A DNA stretch of 41,645 bases. Origin: CAIKNB01 sp041658705. GTDB taxonomy: Bacteria > Patescibacteriota > Patescibacteriia > 2-12-FULL-60-25. A model generated the notes under the pieces. The model searched no databases and had not been told where the DNA came from. It saw only the letters and a program-made list of their open reading frames with translations. Position 1 is the first letter of the stretch. Every line of letters starts with the position of its first letter. The DNA is taken from contig JBAZZT010000013.1 of assembly GCA_041658705.1 (NCBI GenBank), positions 1-41,645 on the forward strand, written 5' to 3'. Shown piece by piece: positions 23,110 through 30,416 of the stretch. The translations under genes were made by a program, and so were the position numbers.

Positions 23110-23790
23110 ATGATTCGTCTGGCTCATCGCGGTTGTTACTCGCGGAAAATAACCGAAAATACCTTAGAAGCCCTGGAGGAGGCCGTGATGCGCGGCGCTG
23201 ACGGGATTGAGTTTGACTTACATCTGTCCAAAGACGGTGAGATCATGGTGGTGCACGATGCCGACCTGCATCGACTGGCAGGTTATGCACGCAAGATCCG
23301 AGAACTCGAATCCGCCGAGCTCATCAGTATGCCGTTGCGTTATGGCGGCAGCATCCCGACTTTGAATGACGTGACGGCGCGCATCCATGCTCCCGCGCTA
23401 TTAGATATGGAAGTGAAGACGCGCGCGGTGCTTGAGCCGTTGCTCAAAAAGCTTTCCACCAGCACGGCTTTGCGCGAGCGCACGATCATCTCATCTTTCA
23501 ACGCCCAAGTCCTGAAGGAAGTGCGTCGGCATTTCCCGGAGATGCGCACCCTCTTCCTCATCAAACGCTGGCCGCTGCCGCTGCGCCGAAAAAAAGTCTG
23601 GAACAAGATAAAAGACGTGAATCCCTGGGGCGTGGCTTTTCCCATCATCTCGCTGACGCGCAAACGCGTCATTTTTCTCCGCGGGCTGTGCGCGAATGTC
23701 GGCGGCTGGGATCTGCGCGGCCTGAAGCGCGAATCCGAACGAGCACGTAAGTTGGAGCTTGATGTGGCGATCGTGAGGATTACGAAGTAG
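23110..23790 (+). CDS. Glycerophosphodiester phosphodiesterase family protein
   Basis: A 226-residue TIM-barrel protein of the GDPD family, which hydrolyses glycerophosphodiesters to glycerol-3-phosphate and an alcohol. The start MIRLAHRG contains the catalytic histidine. The metal-binding GADGIEFDLHLSKDG (Glu and Asp) and VVHDADLHRL (second catalytic His) follow at about 30-60, and LDMEVK is near 104. The protein is slightly short but no key motif is missing. It has no signal peptide, so it should be cytoplasmic and may recycle phospholipid headgroups. I chose the ATG at 23110 rather than the TTG at 23104 because of the HRG spacing and the promoter. Confidence 0.88.
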   Translation: MIRLAHRGCYSRKITENTLEALEEAVMRGADGIEFDLHLSKDGEIMVVHDADLHRLAGYARKIRELESAELISMPLRYGGSIPTLNDVTARIHAPALLDMEVKTRAVLEPLLKKLSTSTALRERTIISSFNAQVLKEVRRHFPEMRTLFLIKRWPLPLRRKKVWNKIKDVNPWGVAFPIISLTRKRVIFLRGLCANVGGWDLRGLKRESERARKLELDVAIVRITK

Positions 23791-23854
23791 TTAGCATTTA
23801 GTAGTTAGGGAGCCCGATTTCCCCCTAACTACTATCTACTAAATGCTAACTACT
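23786..23854. repeat. AGTAGTTAGCATTTAGTAGTT palindrome
   Basis: The left arm (23786-23810) reads AGTAGTTAGCATTTAG and so on. The right arm (23823-23854) is its complement with a 4-nt insertion (ATCT). The TAG of the left arm is the stop codon of the GDPD gene. The structure could terminate transcription, though no T-run follows. Confidence 0.8.
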
Positions 23855-23915
23855 CTCTTCTATCCTTTTGCCCAAGCTTAAGGTAACCTGACGTGGAACG
23901 AATATCGAACGACCT

Positions 23916-26591
23916 ATGGCCACTCAAAAACGCCAGACCGCTTTGCTCTTGGATGCCAACGCCCTGCTCCATCGCGCTTGGCATGCTTTGCCGCCCATGA
24001 CTTCGTCGGACGGAAAGTTGGTCAACGCGGTCTACGGTTTTTCCTCGGTGCTCATCAATATCTTGCGCCAAGAACGTCCTGATTATTTGGTGGCGTGTTG
24101 GGATACCGCGGCGCCGACCTTTAGACATGAAGCGGCCCCGAACTATAAAGCGCAACGCGAAAAGCAACCGCAAGAGTTCTACGATCAGATTCCGCCCATC
24201 AAGAATGTATTTGAAGCTTTCGGCGGAACGAACTTGGAGCTGGATGGTTTTGAGGCGGATGATTTGCTGGGTACTTTGGCTGTGAGGCTGGCGCGTGAAG
24301 GCGCGGAAGTCACGCTGCTCACGAGCGACCGCGACGTGTGGCAATTGATCGGACCGCATATCCGCGTCATGGCGTTCAAGAAAGGCGTGAGCGAAACGGT
24401 CATCTACGACGAAGCCGCGCTGTTGACCGCGACCGGACTCAAGCCGGAACAAATAGCGGCTTGGAAAGCGCTGCGCGGCGATGCCTCGGATAACCTCAAA
24501 GGCGTACCCGGTATCGGCGAAAAGACCGCGACCGAACTCATAACCACCTACCGCGACCTGAAAGGCGTCTTCGCCGCCGCGCATGACGAAAAGAGCGTGC
24601 TCCGACCGGCGGTCAGGAAGAAGCTTTTGGAAGGCGAGGCTTTGGCCATGGCGGATTATCCTTTGGTGCAGATCGTCACCGACGTGCCGCTTAAGATAGA
24701 GTCGAAAGATCTGAAGCGCCGTTTAGCCGACCAGGCCAAAATCAAGCAGATTTTCACTGCACTCGGATTCAAGTCTCTGCTCACGCGCGCTTTGGGACCA
24801 AGCGGTAATAGCACGCAGGAGGATGAAGTAGCGGAGCCGCGGAAAGCGGAGCGAGTTCAGGCCGGTTCGAAGTACACGGTCACGACGCCGCAGAAAGAAA
24901 AAGACTTGCAAGTTTTTTTGGCCGGGGCGCGCAAGTCAGGTGAATTGTACGTTCATGTGCATCGCGCAGCCCAAGCTTCGCTGTTTTCCGAACAGCCGGA
25001 ACTGGCCTTGGCTTATGGCGACGCGGTTGCGTTGATCGGAAAGGGAATCTTCGAAGATAAAAAAACTTTTAGCTTGCTTAAAGAAATTTTAGAGGATCGA
25101 GGCGTGCCGAAGTTCGGTCATGGACTCAAGGCTGTTTGGCACTGGCTCAAGGATCGCGACATCGAACTCGAATCCATTGGTTTCGATACCGAGATCGCTT
25201 CCTATCTTTTAGCCGCGGGAGAGGGTGGGCATGATTTGGAGACTTTGGCCGCCGCCCATCTGGACCGTGTATTCAAAGACGGCGAAGAGCGACTGGCGAG
25301 CGAGATTCAAGCGCTCATGGAATTGCGCATCAAGTTGAGCAAAGAGCTGGAGGAAAAAACGCTCACTCAAGTGCTGCAAAAAATCGAGTTGCCGCTCGTG
25401 TCCATCCTGGCGCGCATGGAACGCCGCGGTATCTTGATCGACAAAGGATATTTCAAGCAGCTGGCCGACGAGTTGCGTCTTGAAAAGGCTAAGTTGGAAA
25501 AAGACATGATCGAAGCCGCCGGCGAAACTTTCAATCCTGCCTCCCCCAGTCAACTAGCGCACATACTTTTCGACGTGCTCAAAATTCCGGTCAAGGGCAT
25601 CAAGCGCGGCAAGACCGGCATGTCCACCGCCGCTTCGGAACTCGATAAGCTCGAAGGCGTCCATCCCATCATCGAAAAGATCTCCGCTTTCCGCGAGACC
25701 GCTAAATTACTTTCGACTTACGTCGAAGTCATGCCGGCGCTCATGGATAAGGAGGGTCGCGTGCACACGACCTTCAATCAAGCTGTGACTTCGACCGGAC
25801 GTTTGTCCTCGACCGAACCAAACCTACAGAACATCCCGATTCGCACCGAGCTGGGGCGCAAGATCAGGCGCGGCTTCATCGCGCCGCGCGGCTTCGATCT
25901 TTTGTCATGCGATTATTCGCAGATCGAGCTGCGTATCGTGGCGGCGTTGGCGCATGATGAACGCATGTTGCAGGCTTTTGCGCGCAACGCGGACATCCAC
26001 ATCTCGACCGCCGCGGCGATCTGGAAGATCCCCGAAGATGAAGTGACGAAAGATCAGCGCCGCGCCGCCAAAGCCATCAACTTCGGCATCATCTACGGCC
26101 AAGGACCGTTTGGCCTGGCCAAGTCCGCTGGAATATCATACGAGGAAGCGCAGCATTTCATCGAAGAATATTTTTTGGTCTACAAAGGCATCCGCGAATT
26201 CTTGGATCAGACCAAGGCGCTGGCGCGAGTGCGCGGTTACGTCGAGACGCTTTTCGGGCGTCGTCGACCCATGAATGACATCAACTCGCCGCGTCCCGAG
26301 ATCAGGGCTGGCGCCGAACGCATGGCCATCAACATGCCGGTGCAAGGCACAGCAGCCGACATCATCAAATTTGCCATGATCAAAGTAGCCGAAGAGTTGC
26401 CCAAGATCTCGGCGCATTCGAATTTACTTCTGCAAGTCCACGACGAATTAGTCTTTGAGGTACCTGAAAAAGAAACGTCAGCCGCGGCCGCGCGTCTGGT
26501 CGAGATAATGGAACAGACCGTGAAGATAGGTTGTCCGCTCAAAGTCGACGCCAAAGCCGGGAAGAATTGGGAAGAGATGAAAGGAGTTTGA
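23916..26591 (+). CDS. polA: DNA polymerase I
   Basis: Pol I fills gaps and removes primers. The 891 residues comprise an N-terminal 5'-3' nuclease (about 1-290; LLLDANALLHRAW, DGFEADDLLGT, LLTSDRD, ALRGDASDNLKGVPGIG), a middle domain and the polymerase. Polymerase motif A is DYSQIELR near 665, motif B is RRAAKAINFGIIYG near 715-728, and motif C is QVHDELVF near 840. The middle region keeps the fold of the 3'-5' exonuclease (FDTEIASYLLA) but lacks the expected acidic first motif. Proofreading is therefore probably absent, as in several bacterial Pol I enzymes. The start at 23916 has no Shine-Dalgarno sequence. Confidence 0.97.
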   Translation: MATQKRQTALLLDANALLHRAWHALPPMTSSDGKLVNAVYGFSSVLINILRQERPDYLVACWDTAAPTFRHEAAPNYKAQREKQPQEFYDQIPPIKNVFEAFGGTNLELDGFEADDLLGTLAVRLAREGAEVTLLTSDRDVWQLIGPHIRVMAFKKGVSETVIYDEAALLTATGLKPEQIAAWKALRGDASDNLKGVPGIGEKTATELITTYRDLKGVFAAAHDEKSVLRPAVRKKLLEGEALAMADYPLVQIVTDVPLKIESKDLKRRLADQAKIKQIFTALGFKSLLTRALGPSGNSTQEDEVAEPRKAERVQAGSKYTVTTPQKEKDLQVFLAGARKSGELYVHVHRAAQASLFSEQPELALAYGDAVALIGKGIFEDKKTFSLLKEILEDRGVPKFGHGLKAVWHWLKDRDIELESIGFDTEIASYLLAAGEGGHDLETLAAAHLDRVFKDGEERLASEIQALMELRIKLSKELEEKTLTQVLQKIELPLVSILARMERRGILIDKGYFKQLADELRLEKAKLEKDMIEAAGETFNPASPSQLAHILFDVLKIPVKGIKRGKTGMSTAASELDKLEGVHPIIEKISAFRETAKLLSTYVEVMPALMDKEGRVHTTFNQAVTSTGRLSSTEPNLQNIPIRTELGRKIRRGFIAPRGFDLLSCDYSQIELRIVAALAHDERMLQAFARNADIHISTAAAIWKIPEDEVTKDQRRAAKAINFGIIYGQGPFGLAKSAGISYEEAQHFIEEYFLVYKGIREFLDQTKALARVRGYVETLFGRRRPMNDINSPRPEIRAGAERMAINMPVQGTAADIIKFAMIKVAEELPKISAHSNLLLQVHDELVFEVPEKETSAAAARLVEIMEQTVKIGCPLKVDAKAGKNWEEMKGV

Positions 26592-26624
26592 AAGAGTCAC
26601 GGGAATAGAGTCATCGATTTATCT

Positions 26625-26709
26625 GTCATTGCGAGCGCATAGACTTATCGCGCGTGGCAATCTCTGAAGTCCGGAGATTGCTTCGTCGTTGCTACTCCTC
26701 GCAATGACA
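26625..26709. repeat. Full TGTCATTGCGAG...CTCGCAATGACA palindromic repeat, copy 1
   Basis: The ends are TGTCATTGCGAG and CTCGCAATGACA. Inside, GCAATCTC pairs with GGAGATTGC. It is a REP/MITE-like dispersed element of about 85 bp, with copies at 28763 and 30112 and fragments at 133 and 16053. Confidence 0.85.
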
Positions 26710-26746
26710 CAAGAGGTAGATAGGCATCTGAAACGCGTGACCCCCT

Positions 26747-26872
26747 AATTTGATTCCGCGGCTTCGTTAGCATAAACTGCGGATAGCATGAACTCTAATC
26801 CCTTCGAAATCCCTAAAAGAAAAATAGTCCCAGAGCCTGTCGAAGGGCTACCTTATTCTTCCGGGATCCGTC
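26747..26872. repeat. 126-bp inverted duplicate of 1-126
   Basis: The counterpart of the repeat at the window start. It contains 41 bp of upstream sequence and the first 28 codons of the 26788 gene. Confidence 0.9.
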
Positions 26873-27828
26873 GGCAGGATTTGCCGACGTCGGTCAGGCG
26901 TTATGCCGACAAGCTCGCTGCCCAGATAAGAGAAATCTACGCCAAGTACGGCGCCAAGAACTTCGAAGAGTTGAAAGAAAATAAAAAGCTATCAGCTCAA
27001 GATGCCAGGAAGGTGGCTGATTTGCTCAAAGCCTTCCAGAATGCGGTCGAGAAGAAAGAGATAGAACCCGGCTTGAAGGAAGCTATCGAAATCCTGGGCC
27101 GCGAGAATGTCCACGGCATCGAAGATGTCGAAGCCATGTTGGGACAAGGTTTCGTCGATATCTCCAAAGTCCCACCCATCCCATACACTGCCGAGGATCT
27201 TGAGAAGTCCAAAGAAATCAAAGAGAAGACCGGCATCGAAGAGATGCTCATCCTCTTCGTCGCGGACAAGGACGGAACACCCCTCACCGGTGAGCGCATG
27301 CATGAGCTCATTCAAGCGGAATACGACAAACTCGACCTAGGCAAATTCCTGTTCAACACCGATTGGTACAAAAACGGGGACTTCTTCAAGAAGCTGGGTT
27401 TGAGCTACGAATGGAAGCTCATCACCAAACAGACCATACCCGATTCAAAGGGCAAACGCCATCATCACGAACCAGAAGACACCTTCACCCACCAAGACAC
27501 CCAAGAATACGCCATCGAGGAATACGCCAAGCAGCTCGATATCCCTCGCAATCAACTGCATCGCCCTGAACCTTTCCAGATGCTATACGCCACCGCCCTT
27601 CATTTAATCGCGACCGAACGTCTCAATGGTAAAGGTAAAGGTGAACGCATCCTCGTAAATGATTATCACTGGTCTGATGTGGTCTCCTCGGGTGGGCACT
27701 TTGTGTTTGTCGGCGTTGTCGATCCGGACGGCGCGTACGTGCGCAGGGATACGCGTGGCTCTCGGCGCGGCGTTCTCGGCGTTTGTTTCTCGCGTGAGCC
27801 TTTTTCTATCAAATCCTCGGACACTTGA
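26788..27828 (+). CDS. MNSNPFEIP-family protein of unknown function
   Basis: A 346-residue cytoplasmic-looking protein without signal or membrane helix. The N-terminus (MNSNPFEIP...EPVEGLPY) is partly encoded by the dispersed GCCTGTCGAAGGGCT repeat. The centre is acidic and helical, with an IKEKTGIEEMLILFV segment and a TGERMHELI block. The C-terminal 60 residues are distinctive: NDYHWSDVVSSGGHFVFVG, then repeated Arg/Gly (RRDTRGSRRGVLGVCFSR). From memory, proteins with this C-terminal pattern occur in multiple copies in Parcubacteria-type genomes, but I cannot verify that here. A second copy starts at the left window edge in opposite orientation. Several His residues (KRHHHEPEDTFTHQD) could bind metal. 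No function can be assigned. Confidence 0.8.
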   Translation: MNSNPFEIPKRKIVPEPVEGLPYSSGIRRQDLPTSVRRYADKLAAQIREIYAKYGAKNFEELKENKKLSAQDARKVADLLKAFQNAVEKKEIEPGLKEAIEILGRENVHGIEDVEAMLGQGFVDISKVPPIPYTAEDLEKSKEIKEKTGIEEMLILFVADKDGTPLTGERMHELIQAEYDKLDLGKFLFNTDWYKNGDFFKKLGLSYEWKLITKQTIPDSKGKRHHHEPEDTFTHQDTQEYAIEEYAKQLDIPRNQLHRPEPFQMLYATALHLIATERLNGKGKGERILVNDYHWSDVVSSGGHFVFVGVVDPDGAYVRRDTRGSRRGVLGVCFSREPFSIKSSDT

Positions 27829-27836
27829 TACTTATT

Positions 27837-27864
27837 TTGTTTTTTATGTTCCGCAGTGTAGCCT
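27837..27864 (+). promoter_or_regulatory. Promoter of holA predicting a leaderless mRNA
   Basis: TTGTTT (27837-27842), a 16-bp spacer and TAGCCT (27859-27864). The -10 ends 6 nt before the ATG at 27871. Confidence 0.4.
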
Positions 27865-27870
27865 GGGCGC

Positions 27871-28695
27871 ATGCTCATAATTTGTTCGGGGCCTGATACT
27901 TGGCAGGCCAGGCGGAAAAAACAAGAGTTGGCGAGCGCTTTTAAGGCTAAATTTGATGTAGCGGGTTTTTCCGCGGAGACCATCGACGCCGATATCAAGA
28001 CGGTGGCCAATCAGCTTGGGACTCCGTCATTTTTCGCATCCAAACGTTTGCTCATGACGGAAGGGCTGTTGCACAAAGCGCCGATCGCGGAGATCCGTCT
28101 TTTGGCAAAGCGCGTCAAAGCGGATGCTGAACAAACGATACTGCTAGATCTTGAGCAAGAAGCGCCGACGCAAAAAATCCTGGATGAATTTTCCGATAGC
28201 AATCTTCATCATTACGCCTATCCCCTGCCCTCGCCCAGGGATTTCAGCAAATGGTTGGCCAAGCGCGCGGAAGAATTGGGAGTGACGAAACAACAAGTCG
28301 CGCGACTGGCTGAAAATCTTAATGGCGACACTTGGCTCGCCGAACAAGAGCTGATGAAACTCGCTGCGAATCCACGTGCCGAATCTACAGCTTTGAATCA
28401 AGATGAAAATTCCATCTTCAGTTCGCTGGAGAGATATCTGGAAGGAAAACCAGGTTGGCGCAGTGAGCTCCAAGAGCATGCCGAAGAACAAGTGCTTAAT
28501 ACTTTGTTGTCGCAATGCCGCGCCGCGCTAAGAGTGCGCGACGGAGCGACGGCTGGTCTGCATCCTTTTCAAGTCAAAAAGATTTCAGCGCTCGATAAAA
28601 AATATTTCTCGAAAAAATTCCGCAAAGGCGCCGCGACATTGATCGCGACGCGTTCAGGCATCGCAACCCAAAGCGAGTTTGATGCATTGATTTGA
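27871..28695 (+). CDS. holA: DNA polymerase III delta subunit-like protein
   Basis: A 274-residue protein resembling a short, divergent HolA, the clamp-loader subunit that opens the beta ring. Features consistent with this are the N-terminal strand MLIICSGPDTWQARRKKQEL (the usual YGxDxFL replaced by CSGPDTW), the PSFFASKRLLMTEGLL segment matching the SLFxxxRLVxV strand, and the YPLPSPRDFSKWLAKRAEELG helix. The helical C-terminus contains LAENLNGDTWLAEQELMKL, like the family motif LAxxxxGDLRxLxNELEKL. At 274 residues it is shorter than the usual 330-340, mainly in the third domain. Its place between a repeat-bearing gene and rpsT fits, since holA and rpsT are often neighbours. Confidence 0.78.
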   Translation: MLIICSGPDTWQARRKKQELASAFKAKFDVAGFSAETIDADIKTVANQLGTPSFFASKRLLMTEGLLHKAPIAEIRLLAKRVKADAEQTILLDLEQEAPTQKILDEFSDSNLHHYAYPLPSPRDFSKWLAKRAEELGVTKQQVARLAENLNGDTWLAEQELMKLAANPRAESTALNQDENSIFSSLERYLEGKPGWRSELQEHAEEQVLNTLLSQCRAALRVRDGATAGLHPFQVKKISALDKKYFSKKFRKGAATLIATRSGIATQSEFDALI

Positions 28696-28762
28696 TAGAG
28701 CATCAGAAAAAGAACGCAGCATATTTATTTCATAAGAACCAGCGCGTTAGCGAAATATTTTT

Positions 28763-28849
28763 TGTCATTGCGAGCGCATAAAGTAAATGCGCGTGGCAAT
28801 CTCTGGACATCCGGAGATTGCTTCGTCGCTGCTGCTCCTCGCAATGACA
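28763..28849. repeat. TGTCATTGCGAG palindromic repeat, copy 2
   Basis: About 87 bp, very similar to copy 1, including GCGCATA near the left end and GGAGATTGCTTCGTCG in the right half. It lies between holA and the rpsT terminator. Confidence 0.85.
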
Positions 28850-28877
28850 GTGTTTGAATCATACATATTTCAGATTC

Positions 28878-28907
28878 AAAAAATCACGACGCAATGCCGT
28901 GATTTTT
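28878..28907. terminator. Terminator of rpsT, possibly bidirectional
   Basis: AAAAAATCACG and CGTGATTTTT around ACGCAATGC. It has T-runs in both directions, 13 nt beyond the rpsT stop. Confidence 0.85.
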
Positions 28908-28920
28908 CATTTGCGGAAAA

Positions 28921-29178
28921 TTATTGCTTGCCCGTCCGCTTCATGAATTTCGCTTTGGCTCTCGAGGCCTTGTTCGGGTCGATCACACCGACCTTAGCGG
29001 CCTTGTCCAGCGCTTGCTGAAGTTTTTTGACCAGATCTTTGGCTGTATTCAAATTGCCGGCCAAAGCTTTGTTGCTTTCGTTGGTCAAATGTCTCAAATA
29101 ACTCTTGATCCTTTCGTTGTGCACTCGGCGTTTAGCCGATTTGCGCAGGTCTTTTTCTGAAGCGTGCTTGTTTGGCAT
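28921..29178 (-). CDS. rpsT: 30S ribosomal protein S20
   Basis: An 85-residue basic helical protein starting MPNKHASEKDLRKSAKRR and ending with VIDPNKASRAKAKFMKRTG. Both are typical of S20, which binds the 5' domain of 16S rRNA. The ATG at 29176-29178 is chosen over an upstream extension because MPNK is the family start. The promoter leaves a leader of only about 7 nt. It is convergent with holA. Confidence 0.95.
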   Translation of the reverse strand: MPNKHASEKDLRKSAKRRVHNERIKSYLRHLTNESNKALAGNLNTAKDLVKKLQQALDKAAKVGVIDPNKASRAKAKFMKRTGKQ

Positions 29179-29191
29179 ATAATGCCGCTTG

Positions 29192-29220
29192 AATATACGG
29201 AATATGCGTGAAAACGTCAA
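29192..29220 (-). promoter_or_regulatory. Promoter of rpsT
   Basis: On the - strand: TTGACG (29220-29215), a 17-bp spacer and TATATT (29197-29192). The predicted start is about 7 nt before the ATG. Confidence 0.75.
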
Positions 29221-29311
29221 GAACATGGATTGACGTGGGTTAAACATAGCAGTATCATTTAGCAGCCCGAAAAATGAAGAGTTTAGTTAAGTCGTATATT
29301 TTACGACGCAT

Positions 29312-29385
29312 GTCTCCATAGTTCAAGGGAAGAACAAGGGACTCCTAAGCCCTAGATGGTGGTTCGAGTCCACCTGGAGACGCCA
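29312..29385 (+). tRNA. tRNA-Arg (anticodon CCT)
   Basis: The acceptor stem GTCTCCA pairs with TGGAGAC. The D arm is GTTC...GAAC with a short loop. The anticodon loop is CTCCTAA (CCT). The T arm is GGTGG-TTCGAGT-CCACC. The discriminator is G and the CCA is encoded. The top anticodon-stem pair is an A-G mismatch. Confidence 0.92.
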
Positions 29386-29561
29386 GGGGAAAAATTTAGT
29401 CACGGAACATTGATCACGTAACTTGGAACATGAACAAGCGATTGCTGTTCATGAGTCATGTATTGAGACTTGCCGATCCTGCGTCATAAGGAAGCTGCAA
29501 GTAAATCATATTTCATGGATTGAGGTTATAAAATCAAAGATTCAATGTCCGCTTGGATTTC

Positions 29562-29579
29562 TCCCCCGGTGTCTCCAGG
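29562..29579 (-). repeat. Inverted copy of the tRNA-Arg 3' end
   Basis: On the - strand this matches 29373-29390 (last 13 nt of the tRNA plus 5 nt) at 16 of 18 positions. The gap 29386-29611 also contains a perfect CATGAACA/TGTTCATG hairpin (about 29427-29451) and no credible gene. Confidence 0.55.
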
Positions 29580-29611
29580 AAATGCGCATGATTGACAAAA
29601 GTTAAGAATAA

Positions 29612-29627
29612 TGTTTCACGTGAAACA
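29612..29627. promoter_or_regulatory. parS site 1
   Basis: TGTTTCACGTGAAACA, identical to the 16-bp ParB-binding consensus known from Bacillus subtilis. It ends 4 nt before tRNA-Ala. Confidence 0.9.
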
Positions 29628-29631
29628 TTTT

Positions 29632-29708
29632 GGGCCGATAGCTCAGCTGGCTAGAGCGCTGCATTCGCATTGCAGAGGTCGGGGGTTCGAATCCCCCTCG
29701 GTCCACCA
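29632..29708 (+). tRNA. tRNA-Ala (anticodon CGC)
   Basis: The acceptor stem GGGCCGA pairs with TCGGTCC and includes the G3-U70 wobble that defines alanine tRNAs. The anticodon loop is TTCGCAT (CGC). The T arm is GGGGG-TTCGAAT-CCCCC. The discriminator is A and the CCA is encoded. Confidence 0.97.
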
Positions 29709-29716
29709 AATCAAAT

Positions 29717-29740
29717 ACCTCGGTTAAAGCCGAGGTTTTT
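29717..29740 (+). terminator. Terminator after tRNA-Ala
   Basis: ACCTCGG and CCGAGGT around TTAAAG, followed by TTTTT. Confidence 0.88.
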
Positions 29741-29878
29741 GATATCGAGAGATTTAGCTTTACTCATAATACTATCTAGGTGACACATAACGAGATCAGT
29801 CAAACTACTACATGAATGGTCATTTTTCCTTTTTAGTGTTTTTATTTGTTTCTTAGTCAGTTTAAGTCACAGAGCAAT

Positions 29879-29894
29879 TGTTTCACGTGAAACA
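29879..29894. promoter_or_regulatory. parS site 2
   Basis: Perfect TGTTTCACGTGAAACA within the 708-nt gene-free stretch 29709-30416. Confidence 0.9.
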
Positions 29895-29960
29895 GGTATA
29901 TGACCTACGCCTTCAGATAATCACACGCTGTCATTGCAAGTCCTGAAATCAAATGCACCT

Positions 29961-30065
29961 CATACTTTTTGGCGGCAAAAAGTATGCAAAAACCGCTGGG
30001 GCCTCGAATTCGCTTACATGTATATAGTTAAGCGTTCTTGCGGTTAGCTCAACTCTCGGCCCCAG
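29961..30065. repeat. Two adjacent stem-loops in the parS region
   Basis: CATACTTTTT-ggcggc-AAAAAGTATG (29961-29986) is a perfect hairpin. It is followed by CTGGGGCC (29996-30003) pairing with GGCCCCAG (30058-30065), with CGCTTA/TAAGCG inside. No reading frame is evident. Confidence 0.65.
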
Positions 30066-30111
30066 ACCCCACCTGGATACTTAGAAACTAGGCGTCTGGA
30101 TGATCACATTC

Positions 30112-30199
30112 TGTCATTGCGAGGAGTTACGTCTGACGCGACGAAGCAATCTCCAGAATCAGGAGATTGCTGTGGCACGTCGTTCGCGAACGACGTGGT
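30112..30199. repeat. TGTCATTGCGAG palindromic repeat, copy 3
   Basis: Starts like copies 1 and 2 and keeps GCAATCTCC/GGAGATTGC, but its right end is the CACGTCGTTCGCGAACGACGTG palindrome type (see 22853). It is therefore a composite. Confidence 0.75.
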
Positions 30200-30249
30200 G
30201 AGCTATGGTAAACAGAGCGTCACGTGCATAAGTCATAATGTTCTAAAAT

Positions 30250-30265
30250 TGTTTCACGTGAAACA
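30250..30265. promoter_or_regulatory. parS site 3
   Basis: Perfect TGTTTCACGTGAAACA, 371 bp after site 2 and 117 bp before the promoter of the first surface gene. Confidence 0.9.
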
Positions 30266-30381
30266 GTGACTGTCGTAAAATAATTAATTTACTTGAATTA
30301 AGCGTAGTTAGATGTCTAACATTTAGCTAAATTAAGCCAAAATACAATACTATTAACATTTTAAGACTCTAGAATTGACCG

Positions 30382-30410
30382 TTTACAAGACCCTTGAAAA
30401 ATGCTAATAT
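30382..30410 (+). promoter_or_regulatory. Promoter of the surface locus predicting a leaderless mRNA
   Basis: TTTACA (30382-30387), a 17-bp spacer and TAATAT (30405-30410). The -10 ends 6 nt before the ATG at 30417. Confidence 0.6.
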
Positions 30411-30416
30411 TTACTT

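Noticed and set aside
26625..26709. Insertion sequence
   Set aside because: The palindromic element has no transposase and no clear target duplication. It is a short REP/MITE-like repeat.
29423..29605. 60-codon + frame between tRNA-Arg and tRNA-Ala
   Set aside because: No ribosome site. It spans a hairpin and the inverted tRNA-end copy, so coding is unlikely.
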